Assembly (NCBI RefSeq): GCF_014651615.1
Contig: NZ_BMXF01000002.1
Location: 1,109,629-1,173,628, forward strand
Direction: 5' to 3'
Source: Persicitalea jodogahamensis
GTDB taxonomy: Bacteria; Bacteroidota; Bacteroidia; Cytophagales; Spirosomataceae
DNA length: 64,000 bases
Shown: positions 44,481-52,607 of the stretch, one piece after another
How positions within the stretch are numbered: position 1 is the stretch's first letter
Layout: each line of letters opens with the position of its first letter
Notes under the pieces: model-generated
The model's database searches: none
What the model was told of the DNA's origin: nothing
What the model saw: only the letters and a program-made list of their open reading frames with translations
Made by a program: the position numbers and the translations under genes

Positions 44481-46121
44481 TTACCTGTACAAAGTCTCTC
44501 CTCCCAGAACCGTCCGCACTACCTTCACCGCCCTGATTTCTGTCAGAGGAATCTTCATGATGTCTTTTTGCAGAATCACGAAATCGGCGAATTTGCCGGG
44601 CTCGATACTGCCGCGCGTTTTTTCTTCAAAATTGGCCTTTGCCGCCCATAGGGTGATACCGCGCAGGGCCTCCTCACGGCTCAGGGAGTTTTCCATTTGG
44701 AAGCCGCCGTCAGGGTAGTTCTTGTCGTCGGTGCGGGCCACGGCGGAGTGGAAGCCAAAGAGTGGGTTGACGGCCTCCACGGGGAAGTCACTTCCAAGGG
44801 GGATATAGCCATTTTCCTGCATTAGATCCTTGAAGGCATAAGCGGTTTTGATGCGCTCCGGGCCGAGGCGTTCATCTGCCCAGTACATGTCGGAAGTGGC
44901 ATGGGTAGGCTGCACAGAGGGAATGACGGAATACTTGCCAAATTTGGGAACGTCCGCTGTCGAGACAATTTGGGCGTGCTCGACGCGCCAGCGGCGATCG
45001 TTAGGACCTTTGAGGTACTTTCCGTACAGGTCCAGCACCAGCCGGTTGGCGGAGTCGCCGATGCAGTGGGTATTGGCCTGAAACTCGCTATCGGCGATGC
45101 GGGCAAAGTACCCGTCCATCGTGGCCGCCGGGGTGAGCAGGAAGCCCGTCGAAGCATCGTCGGCGTAGGGCTGGAGCAGGCAGGCCCCGCGCGAACCCAG
45201 CGCCCCATCGGCGTAGATTTTGAACGAACGCACCGTCAGGCGGTCGCTCTGATACGGTCCTTTGGGCAGGTAGTAATCCAGGTTTTCGGGACTGACGCTT
45301 ATCATAGCGTAATCCCGGATTTTGAGCGAGCCACTTTTGTGCATTTCATCGATCATCTCAATGTCAGGCCGGCTGAGTCCGGCATCGGAGACAGTCGTCA
45401 GGCCCAGCGCCAGGCACGCTTTTTCGGCGGCTTTCAGCATTTGACGCTTCTCATCCGGTGTCGCAGACGGAATCACCCGACCTACTAATCTCTGGGCATT
45501 GTCTACCAATATTCCCGTCGGTTGGCCATTTTTCAGTTGTACCAGCCCCCCCTCTGCTTTGCTTGTCGCATTGACCCCGGCCAGTTGCAAAGCTTTGGAG
45601 TTGACCAACGCCGCATGACCGTCGATGCGGGTGAGATACACCGGAATGTCGGGAAATGCCTCATCCAGCAAAGATTTATCGGGAAACCTTTTATCGTCCC
45701 AGTCGTTCTGGTCCCAACCACGGCCGATGAGCCATTCCCGATCAGGATGTTCACTACGGAAAGCTTTGAGCCGCTCCACGATTTCGGCGTAAGAGCTGGT
45801 GGCGACCAGGTCGGCGGAGTTCAGTTTGCCGCCTAATCCCATGAAGTGACTGTGGGGATCATACAGACCGGGAAAAACCGACTGACCGCCCGCATCTATA
45901 ACGGAGTCAGCCTCGTACTTATTCATGATGTCGTCATTGCTGCCGATTGCCACGAATTTTCCATCTTTTACTGCAAAGGCTTCATGCGTTGAAAAAACCG
46001 AATCGACACTGTACACCACACCATTGTGTAGGATCAGGTCCACCCGGTCTTTGGTCTGGCATTGCCAAAGAAAAATGGGGATTATAAGGCAAAGGAATTT
46101 GAAAATTCGGGGCTTGCGCAT
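44481..46121 (-). CDS. Amidohydrolase, YtcJ-like, lipoprotein
   Basis: 546 residues from MRKPRIFKFLCLIIPIFLWQC, a lipoprotein signal with Cys at residue 21; an upstream ATG giving 42 extra residues was rejected. The metal-binding pair is in FPGLYDPHSHFMGLG (HxH). Later blocks are LIGRGWDQNDW, ITRIDGHAAL-like (YLTRIDGHAALVN), THCIGDSANRLVLDLY and VEHAQIV, all typical of YtcJ-type amidohydrolases. The reaction class is hydrolysis of amide or cyclic amide bonds; the substrate is unknown. The lipid anchor places it on a membrane facing the periplasm. Divergent from tolC. Confidence 0.9.
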   Translation of the reverse strand: MRKPRIFKFLCLIIPIFLWQCQTKDRVDLILHNGVVYSVDSVFSTHEAFAVKDGKFVAIGSNDDIMNKYEADSVIDAGGQSVFPGLYDPHSHFMGLGGKLNSADLVATSSYAEIVERLKAFRSEHPDREWLIGRGWDQNDWDDKRFPDKSLLDEAFPDIPVYLTRIDGHAALVNSKALQLAGVNATSKAEGGLVQLKNGQPTGILVDNAQRLVGRVIPSATPDEKRQMLKAAEKACLALGLTTVSDAGLSRPDIEMIDEMHKSGSLKIRDYAMISVSPENLDYYLPKGPYQSDRLTVRSFKIYADGALGSRGACLLQPYADDASTGFLLTPAATMDGYFARIADSEFQANTHCIGDSANRLVLDLYGKYLKGPNDRRWRVEHAQIVSTADVPKFGKYSVIPSVQPTHATSDMYWADERLGPERIKTAYAFKDLMQENGYIPLGSDFPVEAVNPLFGFHSAVARTDDKNYPDGGFQMENSLSREEALRGITLWAAKANFEEKTRGSIEPGKFADFVILQKDIMKIPLTEIRAVKVVRTVLGGETLYR

Positions 46122-46218
46122 GAGGCGAGAAAAGTTAGGAGGTAATTTGTCGGAACAATTAAGTATTCTTGTGAAGCGAAAGTTAAAATAATCCCGGAAT
46201 ACCCACAAAACCAAATTC

Positions 46219-47580
46219 ATGTCGTCGAAAGAAGCTACTCGATTCAATGTCAGGTTCAGAATTTACATCATCCTGACCCTGCTGCTTGGCCCCACCATCC
46301 CAACTGTTTTTGCGCAGAATACCCTTACGCTGGAAGAGGCCATCGGCATTGCCCTGGAAAAGAATTATGCAATCAGGATTTCGGAAAAGCGAATCAAGAT
46401 TGCAGAGAATGACAACTCGCTGGGAAATGCGGGATTTCTGCCATCGGTGACGGCATCGTCTCAGAAAAACTACACGTCAAGCCACCTCCGGCAGGAATTC
46501 TTCAACGCCCTGCAGGACCCGATAGACCGTTCGGGAGTCAACAACAACAACTCCAATAGCGGAGTCTCGCTTAACTGGACGATTTTCGACGGTTTGGGCA
46601 TGTTTGTAGCTCAGGACAGGCTGGAAGAGCTGGAACGGGCCGGACGCACCAACGCGAAGATCACCATTGAAAACACGGTGGCCGATATCAGCTCTGCATA
46701 CTACGAAATCATCCGGCAGTACCAGCGGGTGCGGGCACTTCGCAACGCACTTGACATATCAAATGATCGCCTCGAGTTGGCGAAGGCATTTTATGAAGTA
46801 GGTACGGGTTCGAAGGTGGATTTTATCAATGCGCAGGTAGATTACAACGGGGACACTGCGGCCTATATCGCGCAGGAACAAACGCTGCGCAACGCCAAGA
46901 TCGACCTGAACGCACTTTTGGCCAGAGAGGCCACGCAGGATTTCGAGGTGTCAGACACGACGATCACACGCCGGGATATTTCAATAGACGATCTTCGCCA
47001 AAGCCTGCTGGCCCAAAATCCAAACCTCGTGTTTGCGGCTCAGCAGCGCCGCCTGGCCGAACTGGACATCAAAGCTCTTTCGGCGCAGCAGTACCCACAG
47101 GTGGATTTGCTGGGCGGATTTGCCTATACCACTTCCAACAACCAGGCTGGCTTTGGCTTGAAAAAAGGCCGAAACGATATTTGGAGTTACGGGGCGCGGG
47201 TGTCGGTTAATGTCTTCGACGGCTTCAACCAGCGCCGAAGAATCCAGAACGCCAAGATCAATTCCCTGATCGTTGAAGACCAGGAGTCTGACATAAGGAA
47301 CCAGCTTCTGGCGGCTTTCGACCGGAGCGTGCTGAGCTACCGAAACAGTCTGCAACTTGTTGCACTGGAAGAAGCCAATACGAAGCTGGCCCGCCAGAAT
47401 GTCGAAATCGCCTTTGAGCGCTATCGGGTGGGCAACTCGACATCCTACGAATTCCGGGAGGTACAGCGCAATACCGTCGCCGCCGAAACCCGCCTGATCG
47501 AGGCGGAATACAATGCGAAGCTGGCGGAAATAGAACTACTCAGGCTGAGTGGAGGAGTGTTGGGAGAGAGGAGCCTTTAA
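46219..47580 (+). CDS. TolC family outer-membrane efflux protein
   Basis: 453 residues. The signal peptide ends near FAQ (residue 33). The mature part shows the paired alpha-helical hairpins of OEP/TolC proteins: TLTLEEAIGIALEKNYAIRI, LNWTIFDGLGMF, and later the repeat SVNVFDGFNQRRRIQNAKI with LARQNVEIAFERYRVGNSTSYEFREVQ. It would form the outer-membrane duct of a tripartite exporter. No membrane-fusion protein or inner-membrane pump is adjacent, so it is an orphan here. A convergent terminator follows. Confidence 0.92.
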   Translation: MSSKEATRFNVRFRIYIILTLLLGPTIPTVFAQNTLTLEEAIGIALEKNYAIRISEKRIKIAENDNSLGNAGFLPSVTASSQKNYTSSHLRQEFFNALQDPIDRSGVNNNNSNSGVSLNWTIFDGLGMFVAQDRLEELERAGRTNAKITIENTVADISSAYYEIIRQYQRVRALRNALDISNDRLELAKAFYEVGTGSKVDFINAQVDYNGDTAAYIAQEQTLRNAKIDLNALLAREATQDFEVSDTTITRRDISIDDLRQSLLAQNPNLVFAAQQRRLAELDIKALSAQQYPQVDLLGGFAYTTSNNQAGFGLKKGRNDIWSYGARVSVNVFDGFNQRRRIQNAKINSLIVEDQESDIRNQLLAAFDRSVLSYRNSLQLVALEEANTKLARQNVEIAFERYRVGNSTSYEFREVQRNTVAAETRLIEAEYNAKLAEIELLRLSGGVLGERSL

Positions 47581-47583
47581 AGC

Positions 47584-47615
47584 GGGTAGCCAAGTGCCTA
47601 GGTACTTGGCCACCC
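47584..47615. terminator. Bidirectional hairpin between tolC-like and lipoprotein genes
   Basis: Stem of 7 bp (47589-47595 with 47604-47610) plus 4 bp beyond a mismatch (47584-47587 with 47612-47615), 8-base loop. It sits between two convergent stop codons. No U run. Confidence 0.5.
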
Positions 47616-47626
47616 CGGGAATTGCT

Positions 47627-47989
47627 TTATTCCGTCAACTTTCTGAACAGCCCTTTCTTCCCGGCGAGTTGGTTCAGTTTTTCGATCTGGCGGTCAGTCA
47701 GAATGTTTAGTAAATCTTCGGCTTTCTCCTTCTGCAGGTTCCGCTTCTGACCGAATTGCAGCGTGCCGATTTTATCGCTCTGCTTACCGTAGCGCTTCTC
47801 GATTTTGGCGATACGGCGCTGCTGGCGACGGCTGAGGTCAAGCTGCTCGGCGTATTGGGCCATGTATTTGTCGAGCTGGCGTTCATTAAACTCGACTTCA
47901 ACCTCTTGATTAGCAGGCACGCTGGTCTGAGCGCAACTAGCTAAAAACAACCCGAAAAGGACGAGGGGAAACAAATTTTTTTTTGACAT
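47627..47989 (-). CDS. Small helical lipoprotein, unknown function
   Basis: 120 residues with the lipoprotein signal MSKKNLFPLVLFGLFLASC (Cys 19). The mature part is predicted almost wholly helical and rich in K, R, Q and E: LDLSRRQQRRIAKIEKRYGKQ, then LLNILTDRQIEKLNQL. The helix-turn-helix arrangement with a LTxxQ-like end (LTDRQ) resembles Spy/CpxP-type periplasmic chaperone relatives, but the match is weak. A single gene. Confidence 0.75.
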   Translation of the reverse strand: MSKKNLFPLVLFGLFLASCAQTSVPANQEVEVEFNERQLDKYMAQYAEQLDLSRRQQRRIAKIEKRYGKQSDKIGTLQFGQKRNLQKEKAEDLLNILTDRQIEKLNQLAGKKGLFRKLTE

Positions 47990-48066
47990 GGTACGGTATT
48001 TGGGCTAAATTGGTTTGAACCTTAACGCGAAAACCACCGTTTCGGTATTTCGCAAAATTGCCCATT

Positions 48067-48888
48067 ATGTCACGCAACCGAGTCGCTAATGCCGAAATTG
48101 CGCCCTACGAATCTATTTGTCTGATTGAAATGTACCGGGTAGGCGAAAATGACGAGCCCGTCACCTTTGTCAACCGCTCCACCGGATTTCTCATCGCCCC
48201 GAACGTCATCGTGACCGCCGGGCATTCACTTGATGAACAGGATACGCACATTGAAAGGCTTAAGATATACCCACATCAGAATTCCCGGATAAAGTCACAG
48301 GATGTCCTGGAAATAAAGCTGCCTGATTTCCAGATTCGTAAAGTGCCCGCCTACAACAACCCTTATTGTTTCGTCAAGGACGACTTTGGAATTATTTTTC
48401 TGAAAAAACCGGAACTTCCCAACTGGACGAAGCAGTACTTTAAGTGGGAAAGATCGTTTTACGAGACCCTATCCCTGGCTGAGGAGCAACCCATTCGCAT
48501 CGCTGGCTACCCCATCGACCGTCCCGATTTCGAGATGTGGGAAGAGTCGGGCGGCATAGTGCAGATTACCGATCGCTGTCTGTTGCATCCCTTTACCACA
48601 ACCAAGCGTAACAGCGGGTCGCCCGTCTGGACAATGATCGGAGGAGAGCCTCGTATTGTCGGAATCCATGTGTCCGGCAATGCCGCTTCCTGCGGTGCTT
48701 TGCCCGAAAACCGGCCCTTCGGTAGTGCAGTGTTGATCACAGAGCGGGTTTTTGGGATGATCGAGGAATGGGTGCAGCAGGAGCAATCCGCAGTGGAAAA
48801 ATTCTCACATTCCGAACCGTCCGCTCAGGGCAATGGTAGTACTGATTTTATTCCCCAAAAAACGACATCCGGCGCCTTGGTGTCCTAG
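48067..48888 (+). CDS. V8-like trypsin-fold serine protease without signal peptide
   Basis: 273 residues from ATG; a TTG nine bases upstream is in frame. The catalytic triad can be read as H53 in VTAGHS, an Asp at 105 or 106 in VKDDFGIIFL, and S183 in RNSGSPVW. The layout is that of the S1B (V8/glutamyl endopeptidase) branch. No signal peptide or membrane segment is present, so the mature enzyme is probably cytosolic, unusual for this fold. The C-terminal 50 residues are low in structure. It is the first gene of a same-strand run that continues through FHA, PP2C, metacaspase and kinase genes. The substrate is unknown. Confidence 0.85.
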   Translation: MSRNRVANAEIAPYESICLIEMYRVGENDEPVTFVNRSTGFLIAPNVIVTAGHSLDEQDTHIERLKIYPHQNSRIKSQDVLEIKLPDFQIRKVPAYNNPYCFVKDDFGIIFLKKPELPNWTKQYFKWERSFYETLSLAEEQPIRIAGYPIDRPDFEMWEESGGIVQITDRCLLHPFTTTKRNSGSPVWTMIGGEPRIVGIHVSGNAASCGALPENRPFGSAVLITERVFGMIEEWVQQEQSAVEKFSHSEPSAQGNGSTDFIPQKTTSGALVS

Positions 48889-48909
48889 CTTTATTGTTAA
48901 CTGACCACG

Positions 48910-49314
48910 ATGAGCACAACTCCCAGAAGAAATTTTCTGAAAAAAGCCGGGCTAGCTGCTCTCGGAACTTCCCATGTTCTGGCCGAACCGACAAGAAAAA
49001 AAGAGCTCTTCGTCCACCATGTCTTTTTCTACCTGAAAGACCCCAACAGTGCGCAGGACGAGGCCAAACTACTTCAAGGCTTGGAGAAACTGGCCAAAAT
49101 ACCTGCCGTAAAGCTGTCTCACATAGGCCGACCCGCCCGCACCAGTGGCGATGCTATCAAAAAAGACTACTCGGTATCGTGGCTGTGCTTTTTCAAGAAT
49201 CTTATCGAAGAAGAAATCTATCAGACCGATCCGGTGCACCTGGCCTTTCTGGACGAGTGCGGGCCCCTTTTAGAAAAAATGGTGGTGTATGACGCGTTGG
49301 GACAGAAGGGGTAA
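48910..49314 (+). CDS. Dabb (A/B-barrel) family protein with Tat signal
   Basis: 134 residues. A Tat signal (RRNFLKKAGLAALG, R6 and R7) is followed by a single alpha/beta barrel domain of the stress-response Dabb family: ELFVHHVFFYLKDPNS, LSHIGRPARTSGDAIKKDYSV and DPVHLAFLDECGPLLEKMVVYD. Dabb proteins usually form dimeric barrels and often have no known catalysis. It lies 21 bp after the V8-like protease gene. Its link to the signalling genes downstream is by position only. Confidence 0.85.
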   Translation: MSTTPRRNFLKKAGLAALGTSHVLAEPTRKKELFVHHVFFYLKDPNSAQDEAKLLQGLEKLAKIPAVKLSHIGRPARTSGDAIKKDYSVSWLCFFKNLIEEEIYQTDPVHLAFLDECGPLLEKMVVYDALGQKG

Positions 49315-49344
49315 TACGTGAACGGTATTTTGAACTTCGGGGAT

Positions 49345-49366
49345 TTGGTGTAATTTGCTACACCAA
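49345..49366 (+). promoter_or_regulatory. Palindrome upstream of the FHA/kinase run
   Basis: Perfect 8-base arms (49345-49352 and 49359-49366) around a 6-base spacer end 17 bp before the first FHA gene. The spacer region contains TAATTTG, one base short of the -7 consensus. It is a candidate operator or promoter element for the signalling genes. Confidence 0.45.
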
Positions 49367-49383
49367 TTCCTCACCACCTAGTA

Positions 49384-50094
49384 ATGAGTTCAGTCACCAC
49401 GATTCCCGAGATTCAGACCATCACCCTGGGACGCGACAAAACCAATACCGTTGTCCTTGACTATCCAAAAATCAGCCGCAGCCACGCCAGGTTACTTGTC
49501 TGTTCGCCCACGAGTTTTATCCTGGAAGACAACGGTAGCAAGCATGGTACTTTTTTCGCTGACACAGAAACAAGCAAGGTGCAGATTGCACGCAAACTGG
49601 TGGATCTGGAAGATGAGATTTGGTTGGCCGAATACCAATTCAAATTAAAAGAGTTATTGCCCGATGCGGGTAACAGCCCCGCCGAAAAGATTCTTCCCAA
49701 AAAAGATCCGCTGGATTTTACGGAAGAATTTGCGCTCCTGCAAAAAGTATACGATGAGTATCCGTTGCTTCGAAAAAACTGCCGCAACCGCGAAAAGATG
49801 ATACGTCTATGGAGCGTTGTGGGCGGTTCGGTGATCGGCATCACCACCGTGGCGACAGCGGGTACTTTTGGTTTCCTGGCCATGCTTTCAAGTGCAGGAA
49901 TGAGCATCCTGATTCCCACCCTCTCCTCTCATTTGCTGTCTACCGACGAAAAACTGGAACTCCTCGAAAAGGAATACCGGCAACGCTACCGTTGCCCCAA
50001 TCCCGTGTGCCGGGAGCCTTTTGGCAACCGGGAATACGAGATGCTGGAGCGGCAGAAAAAGTGCCAACGCTGCCAAGCAGTCTGGGTCGAATAA
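49384..50094 (+). CDS. FHA domain protein with two membrane segments and C-terminal zinc ribbon
   Basis: 236 residues. The N-terminal FHA domain has the phosphothreonine-binding pattern: G16-R17, S31-R-S-H34, N50-G51 and HGTF at 54-57. A linker leads to hydrophobic segments about 142-162 and 164-182, probably two TM helices. The C-terminus has a four-cysteine zinc ribbon (C204, C209, C227, C230). FHA domains read phosphothreonine, so the kinase encoded at 55471 is the obvious writer. With both ends likely on the cytosolic side, it would tie phospho-signals to the membrane. No known protein with this exact order is recalled. Confidence 0.85.
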   Translation: MSSVTTIPEIQTITLGRDKTNTVVLDYPKISRSHARLLVCSPTSFILEDNGSKHGTFFADTETSKVQIARKLVDLEDEIWLAEYQFKLKELLPDAGNSPAEKILPKKDPLDFTEEFALLQKVYDEYPLLRKNCRNREKMIRLWSVVGGSVIGITTVATAGTFGFLAMLSSAGMSILIPTLSSHLLSTDEKLELLEKEYRQRYRCPNPVCREPFGNREYEMLERQKKCQRCQAVWVE

Positions 50095-50161
50095 TTTTCT
50101 TAATATTTGACTTACCTTTCTTCTCCTTTTTTGATAAACATCAAAACAACGTACTTCCCTC

Positions 50162-51124
50162 ATGACCAATACCTCACCTTCCGATCAGGAAATGACTGAC
50201 GTTTTCGGCCGTTTCTCTTCTCCGCTGCCTCCCTTGCCTCAACCCGCCGACGACAAAATCAAAATCAGCGGCCGAAAAAAAGCGGCGCTTGCTACGGCGG
50301 CAGTGCTGCTGGGCGGTGGTGCCGTTTTTGCGGCGGTGAATGCCGGTCTGCTCGATGATCCCCTTGGAAAAAATATGGATGAGCCAGAGGATTCGACTCC
50401 GGTTGAACCTACCGGAGTCGAATCCGAAGTAATGACACCCTTGCAGCACGATACCAGCTCAGTCGTACAGAATGGTACCATCACACCCGGGGAAAACATC
50501 GACATCGCTACCGAGGTAAACGAAGAGATGTCTTTTGGGCAGGCATTTGCCGCTGCCCGTGAAGATGTGGGGCCCGGTGGAATATTCTCCTGGCACGGTG
50601 AGGTGTACAATACCTATTATGCGGAAGAGTGGAAGGGGTTATCGTTGGCCCAGCGGCAGGCGTTTTTGAAAGATGTCGGGTTTCGGCCCGACGGCCGGGA
50701 TGTAGCTCAGGGGCCGACCGGAATGGATGAGCCAGACATTTACGAATTTGTCATCGACGGGCGAACAGCCATCGGCATCGACGAGGATCACGACGGTGTG
50801 GCCGACGCAGTCGTATTTCTGGACGAGGACACCAATGATTTAATCGCCTATTTGGATATGGGAGGCGACGACCGGCTCGATTCTGTGTATCGTTATGACA
50901 CGGCTTCCGAGCAGGTCGTCGGGATGTACACCATTGAGGAACCTTTTCTGGTCGATGTCCACCGATTGGAGGAATGGAGTAGCGCCGCCTATGAGCCATC
51001 AAACTCCAATCCTTATCTGGCAGTCAGCGATGAGAAAAACTTCGAAGACGACAGCTTTAACAACGACGACTACACCACCGACAGTGGCTATGTGAACGAT
51101 GCGGAAATGCCGGAAATGGACTGA
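50162..51124 (+). CDS. Single-TM protein with calcium-loop-like motif, unknown family
   Basis: 320 residues. A proline-rich N-terminus (residues 18-30) precedes one membrane helix (about 40-62, AALATAAVLLGGGAVFAAV). The long outer region holds an aromatic block (GGIFSWHGEVYNTYYAEEW, about 139-157), then DEDHDGVAD (207-215), which fits the Ca-binding DxDxDGxxD loop, and a D-rich repeat-like stretch to the end (pI clearly acidic). It is translated with the next FHA gene through a TGATG overlap. I do not recognise a named family. It lies between two FHA genes, so it may be a phosphorylated or scaffolding partner. Confidence 0.75.
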   Translation: MTNTSPSDQEMTDVFGRFSSPLPPLPQPADDKIKISGRKKAALATAAVLLGGGAVFAAVNAGLLDDPLGKNMDEPEDSTPVEPTGVESEVMTPLQHDTSSVVQNGTITPGENIDIATEVNEEMSFGQAFAAAREDVGPGGIFSWHGEVYNTYYAEEWKGLSLAQRQAFLKDVGFRPDGRDVAQGPTGMDEPDIYEFVIDGRTAIGIDEDHDGVADAVVFLDEDTNDLIAYLDMGGDDRLDSVYRYDTASEQVVGMYTIEEPFLVDVHRLEEWSSAAYEPSNSNPYLAVSDEKNFEDDSFNNDDYTTDSGYVNDAEMPEMD

Positions 51125-51723
51125 TGGCAAATTTCAAAAATGCTCTTATACCATGCCAAAAGTGCGGCAGAAGCATCGCGGTGAAATCTCGTGACTACGA
51201 AAACGGCGCGATTCAGTGTACTCATTTGGGGTGCGGGCAGATCAATCAGCTCACCCTGCCCTATTACGATGAACGCATTCTGGAAGGCCTGCCGGAATTC
51301 GGCCGCTTGGTATATCAGGCAGACCCCACCCGGGTTTTCCCGCTTCGGTTGGGTGCCAATGTAGTGGGGCATTCATCCACCTGTGACGTATCGGTTGAGC
51401 GACTGGTGCACGGAGACAAATGCTACATTAGCCGGCGACATTGCACGATCGAGGTTATTTTTGATAAATGGAAGGGTAGATTTCGCTACCAGCTCCGGGA
51501 CGGCGCTTCCGATATAAATTCACACCATTATAAAAGCAGTTTGAACGGTACCTTGCTCAACGGGTACCTGCTTCAGAACGGCGAAAAAATTGACATTGGC
51601 GATCAGGGCTTGGTTGGTTTGGGAGGTAAAGATTTTTTTCGTCTCGAAACTTTCCGAATCCCACCCCGGATGCTGGAAAGCTATCTGATGCTGAAACCCC
51701 TGGAACCGGACGAAACGCAATAG
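51124..51723 (+). CDS. Zinc-ribbon FHA domain protein
   Basis: 199 residues. An N-terminal four-cysteine ribbon (C11, C14, C32, C37) is followed by an FHA domain (about 72-165). The FHA binding residues are S103-R-R-H106 and N141-G-T143; the usual GR at the first loop is GHS here (82-84). No membrane segment. It is the mirror arrangement of the first FHA protein, with the ribbon first and FHA second. It starts within the stop of the preceding gene and is followed 47 bp later by PP2C. It probably reads kinase output in the cytosol. Confidence 0.85.
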   Translation: MANFKNALIPCQKCGRSIAVKSRDYENGAIQCTHLGCGQINQLTLPYYDERILEGLPEFGRLVYQADPTRVFPLRLGANVVGHSSTCDVSVERLVHGDKCYISRRHCTIEVIFDKWKGRFRYQLRDGASDINSHHYKSSLNGTLLNGYLLQNGEKIDIGDQGLVGLGGKDFFRLETFRIPPRMLESYLMLKPLEPDETQ

Positions 51724-51770
51724 CCTTTTCCTTATTTTTTAAATTTGAGCATAGCTTAATTGTTGGTATT

Positions 51771-52607
51771 TTGACAATCACCCTAGAAAAACCAATCACT
51801 TTCTCACTGGTGGGCCAACGTGCCAACAATGAAGATTTCGTGCTTCAGGTGAATGAGCAGAGCCGCCTGTTTATTGTCTGCGACGGAATCGGGGGCTGGG
51901 ATCGGGGCGAGGTCGCCAGCCAGTTGGTGGGAGAATCCGTAGCAAGGTACTTCCAGCAGCATCCTCAGGAGGATTTGCGTGAAGAGTATTTGGCTGCCGC
52001 CCTGAGCAGCGCCTATCTGGCATTGGCCGGATATCTGCAACATAATCCGCTGGTGAACAAGCTGGGCACTACCTTGGCTTTGCTCTACCTGCACGGACGG
52101 GGCGCCACCGTGGTTCATGTCGGCGACAGCCGGGTTTATCATCTCCGTGCGGGCCAGGTTTTGTTCCAAACCCAGGATCATAAGTACGTGCGGGAACTGG
52201 TGGCCGATGGAATCATAACCGAGGCTCAGGCACTCACCCATCCGCGTCGCAACACACTGAGCCGGTCGGTAGGGGCGGAGTCAGGACAGCCTTTGCCCAA
52301 AATGGATAAGCCGGACATCACGCATCTTACTGACATTCGGGCGGGCGATTGCTTTTTTCTCTGTACTGATGGCGTTCTGGAACAGATCGATCCCCGTACT
52401 CTGGAAGTAGTTTTTACCCAAAATATTTCTCCGGCAGAAAAGGTGGATCAGATACTGCTTCGCTGCCAGGACAAAACCCGGGATAATTATTCCGGCTGTC
52501 TGGTAGCGGTGAAATCAGTGGAGGGCGCAGGTAGTGGCCAGTCACACGAACTGTTTTCAAGGACCTTGCAAAACAACATCTTAACGCAACTACGAAATAT
52601 GGAATGA
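51771..52607 (+). CDS. PP2C family Ser/Thr protein phosphatase, TTG start
   Basis: 278 residues. PP2C motifs in order: RANNEDF, CDGIGGWDRGE, LGTTLALLYL, VHVGDSRVYHLRAGQ, LSRSVG, FLCTDGV and DNYSG. The metal-binding Asp residues in these blocks are all present, so it should be active. It removes phosphate from Ser/Thr, opposing the kinase at 55471. No ATG is available before the first conserved block, so TTG at 51771 is the best start. It shares ATGA with the metacaspase gene, so the two are translationally coupled. No TM segment. Confidence 0.93.
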   Translation: MTITLEKPITFSLVGQRANNEDFVLQVNEQSRLFIVCDGIGGWDRGEVASQLVGESVARYFQQHPQEDLREEYLAAALSSAYLALAGYLQHNPLVNKLGTTLALLYLHGRGATVVHVGDSRVYHLRAGQVLFQTQDHKYVRELVADGIITEAQALTHPRRNTLSRSVGAESGQPLPKMDKPDITHLTDIRAGDCFFLCTDGVLEQIDPRTLEVVFTQNISPAEKVDQILLRCQDKTRDNYSGCLVAVKSVEGAGSGQSHELFSRTLQNNILTQLRNME

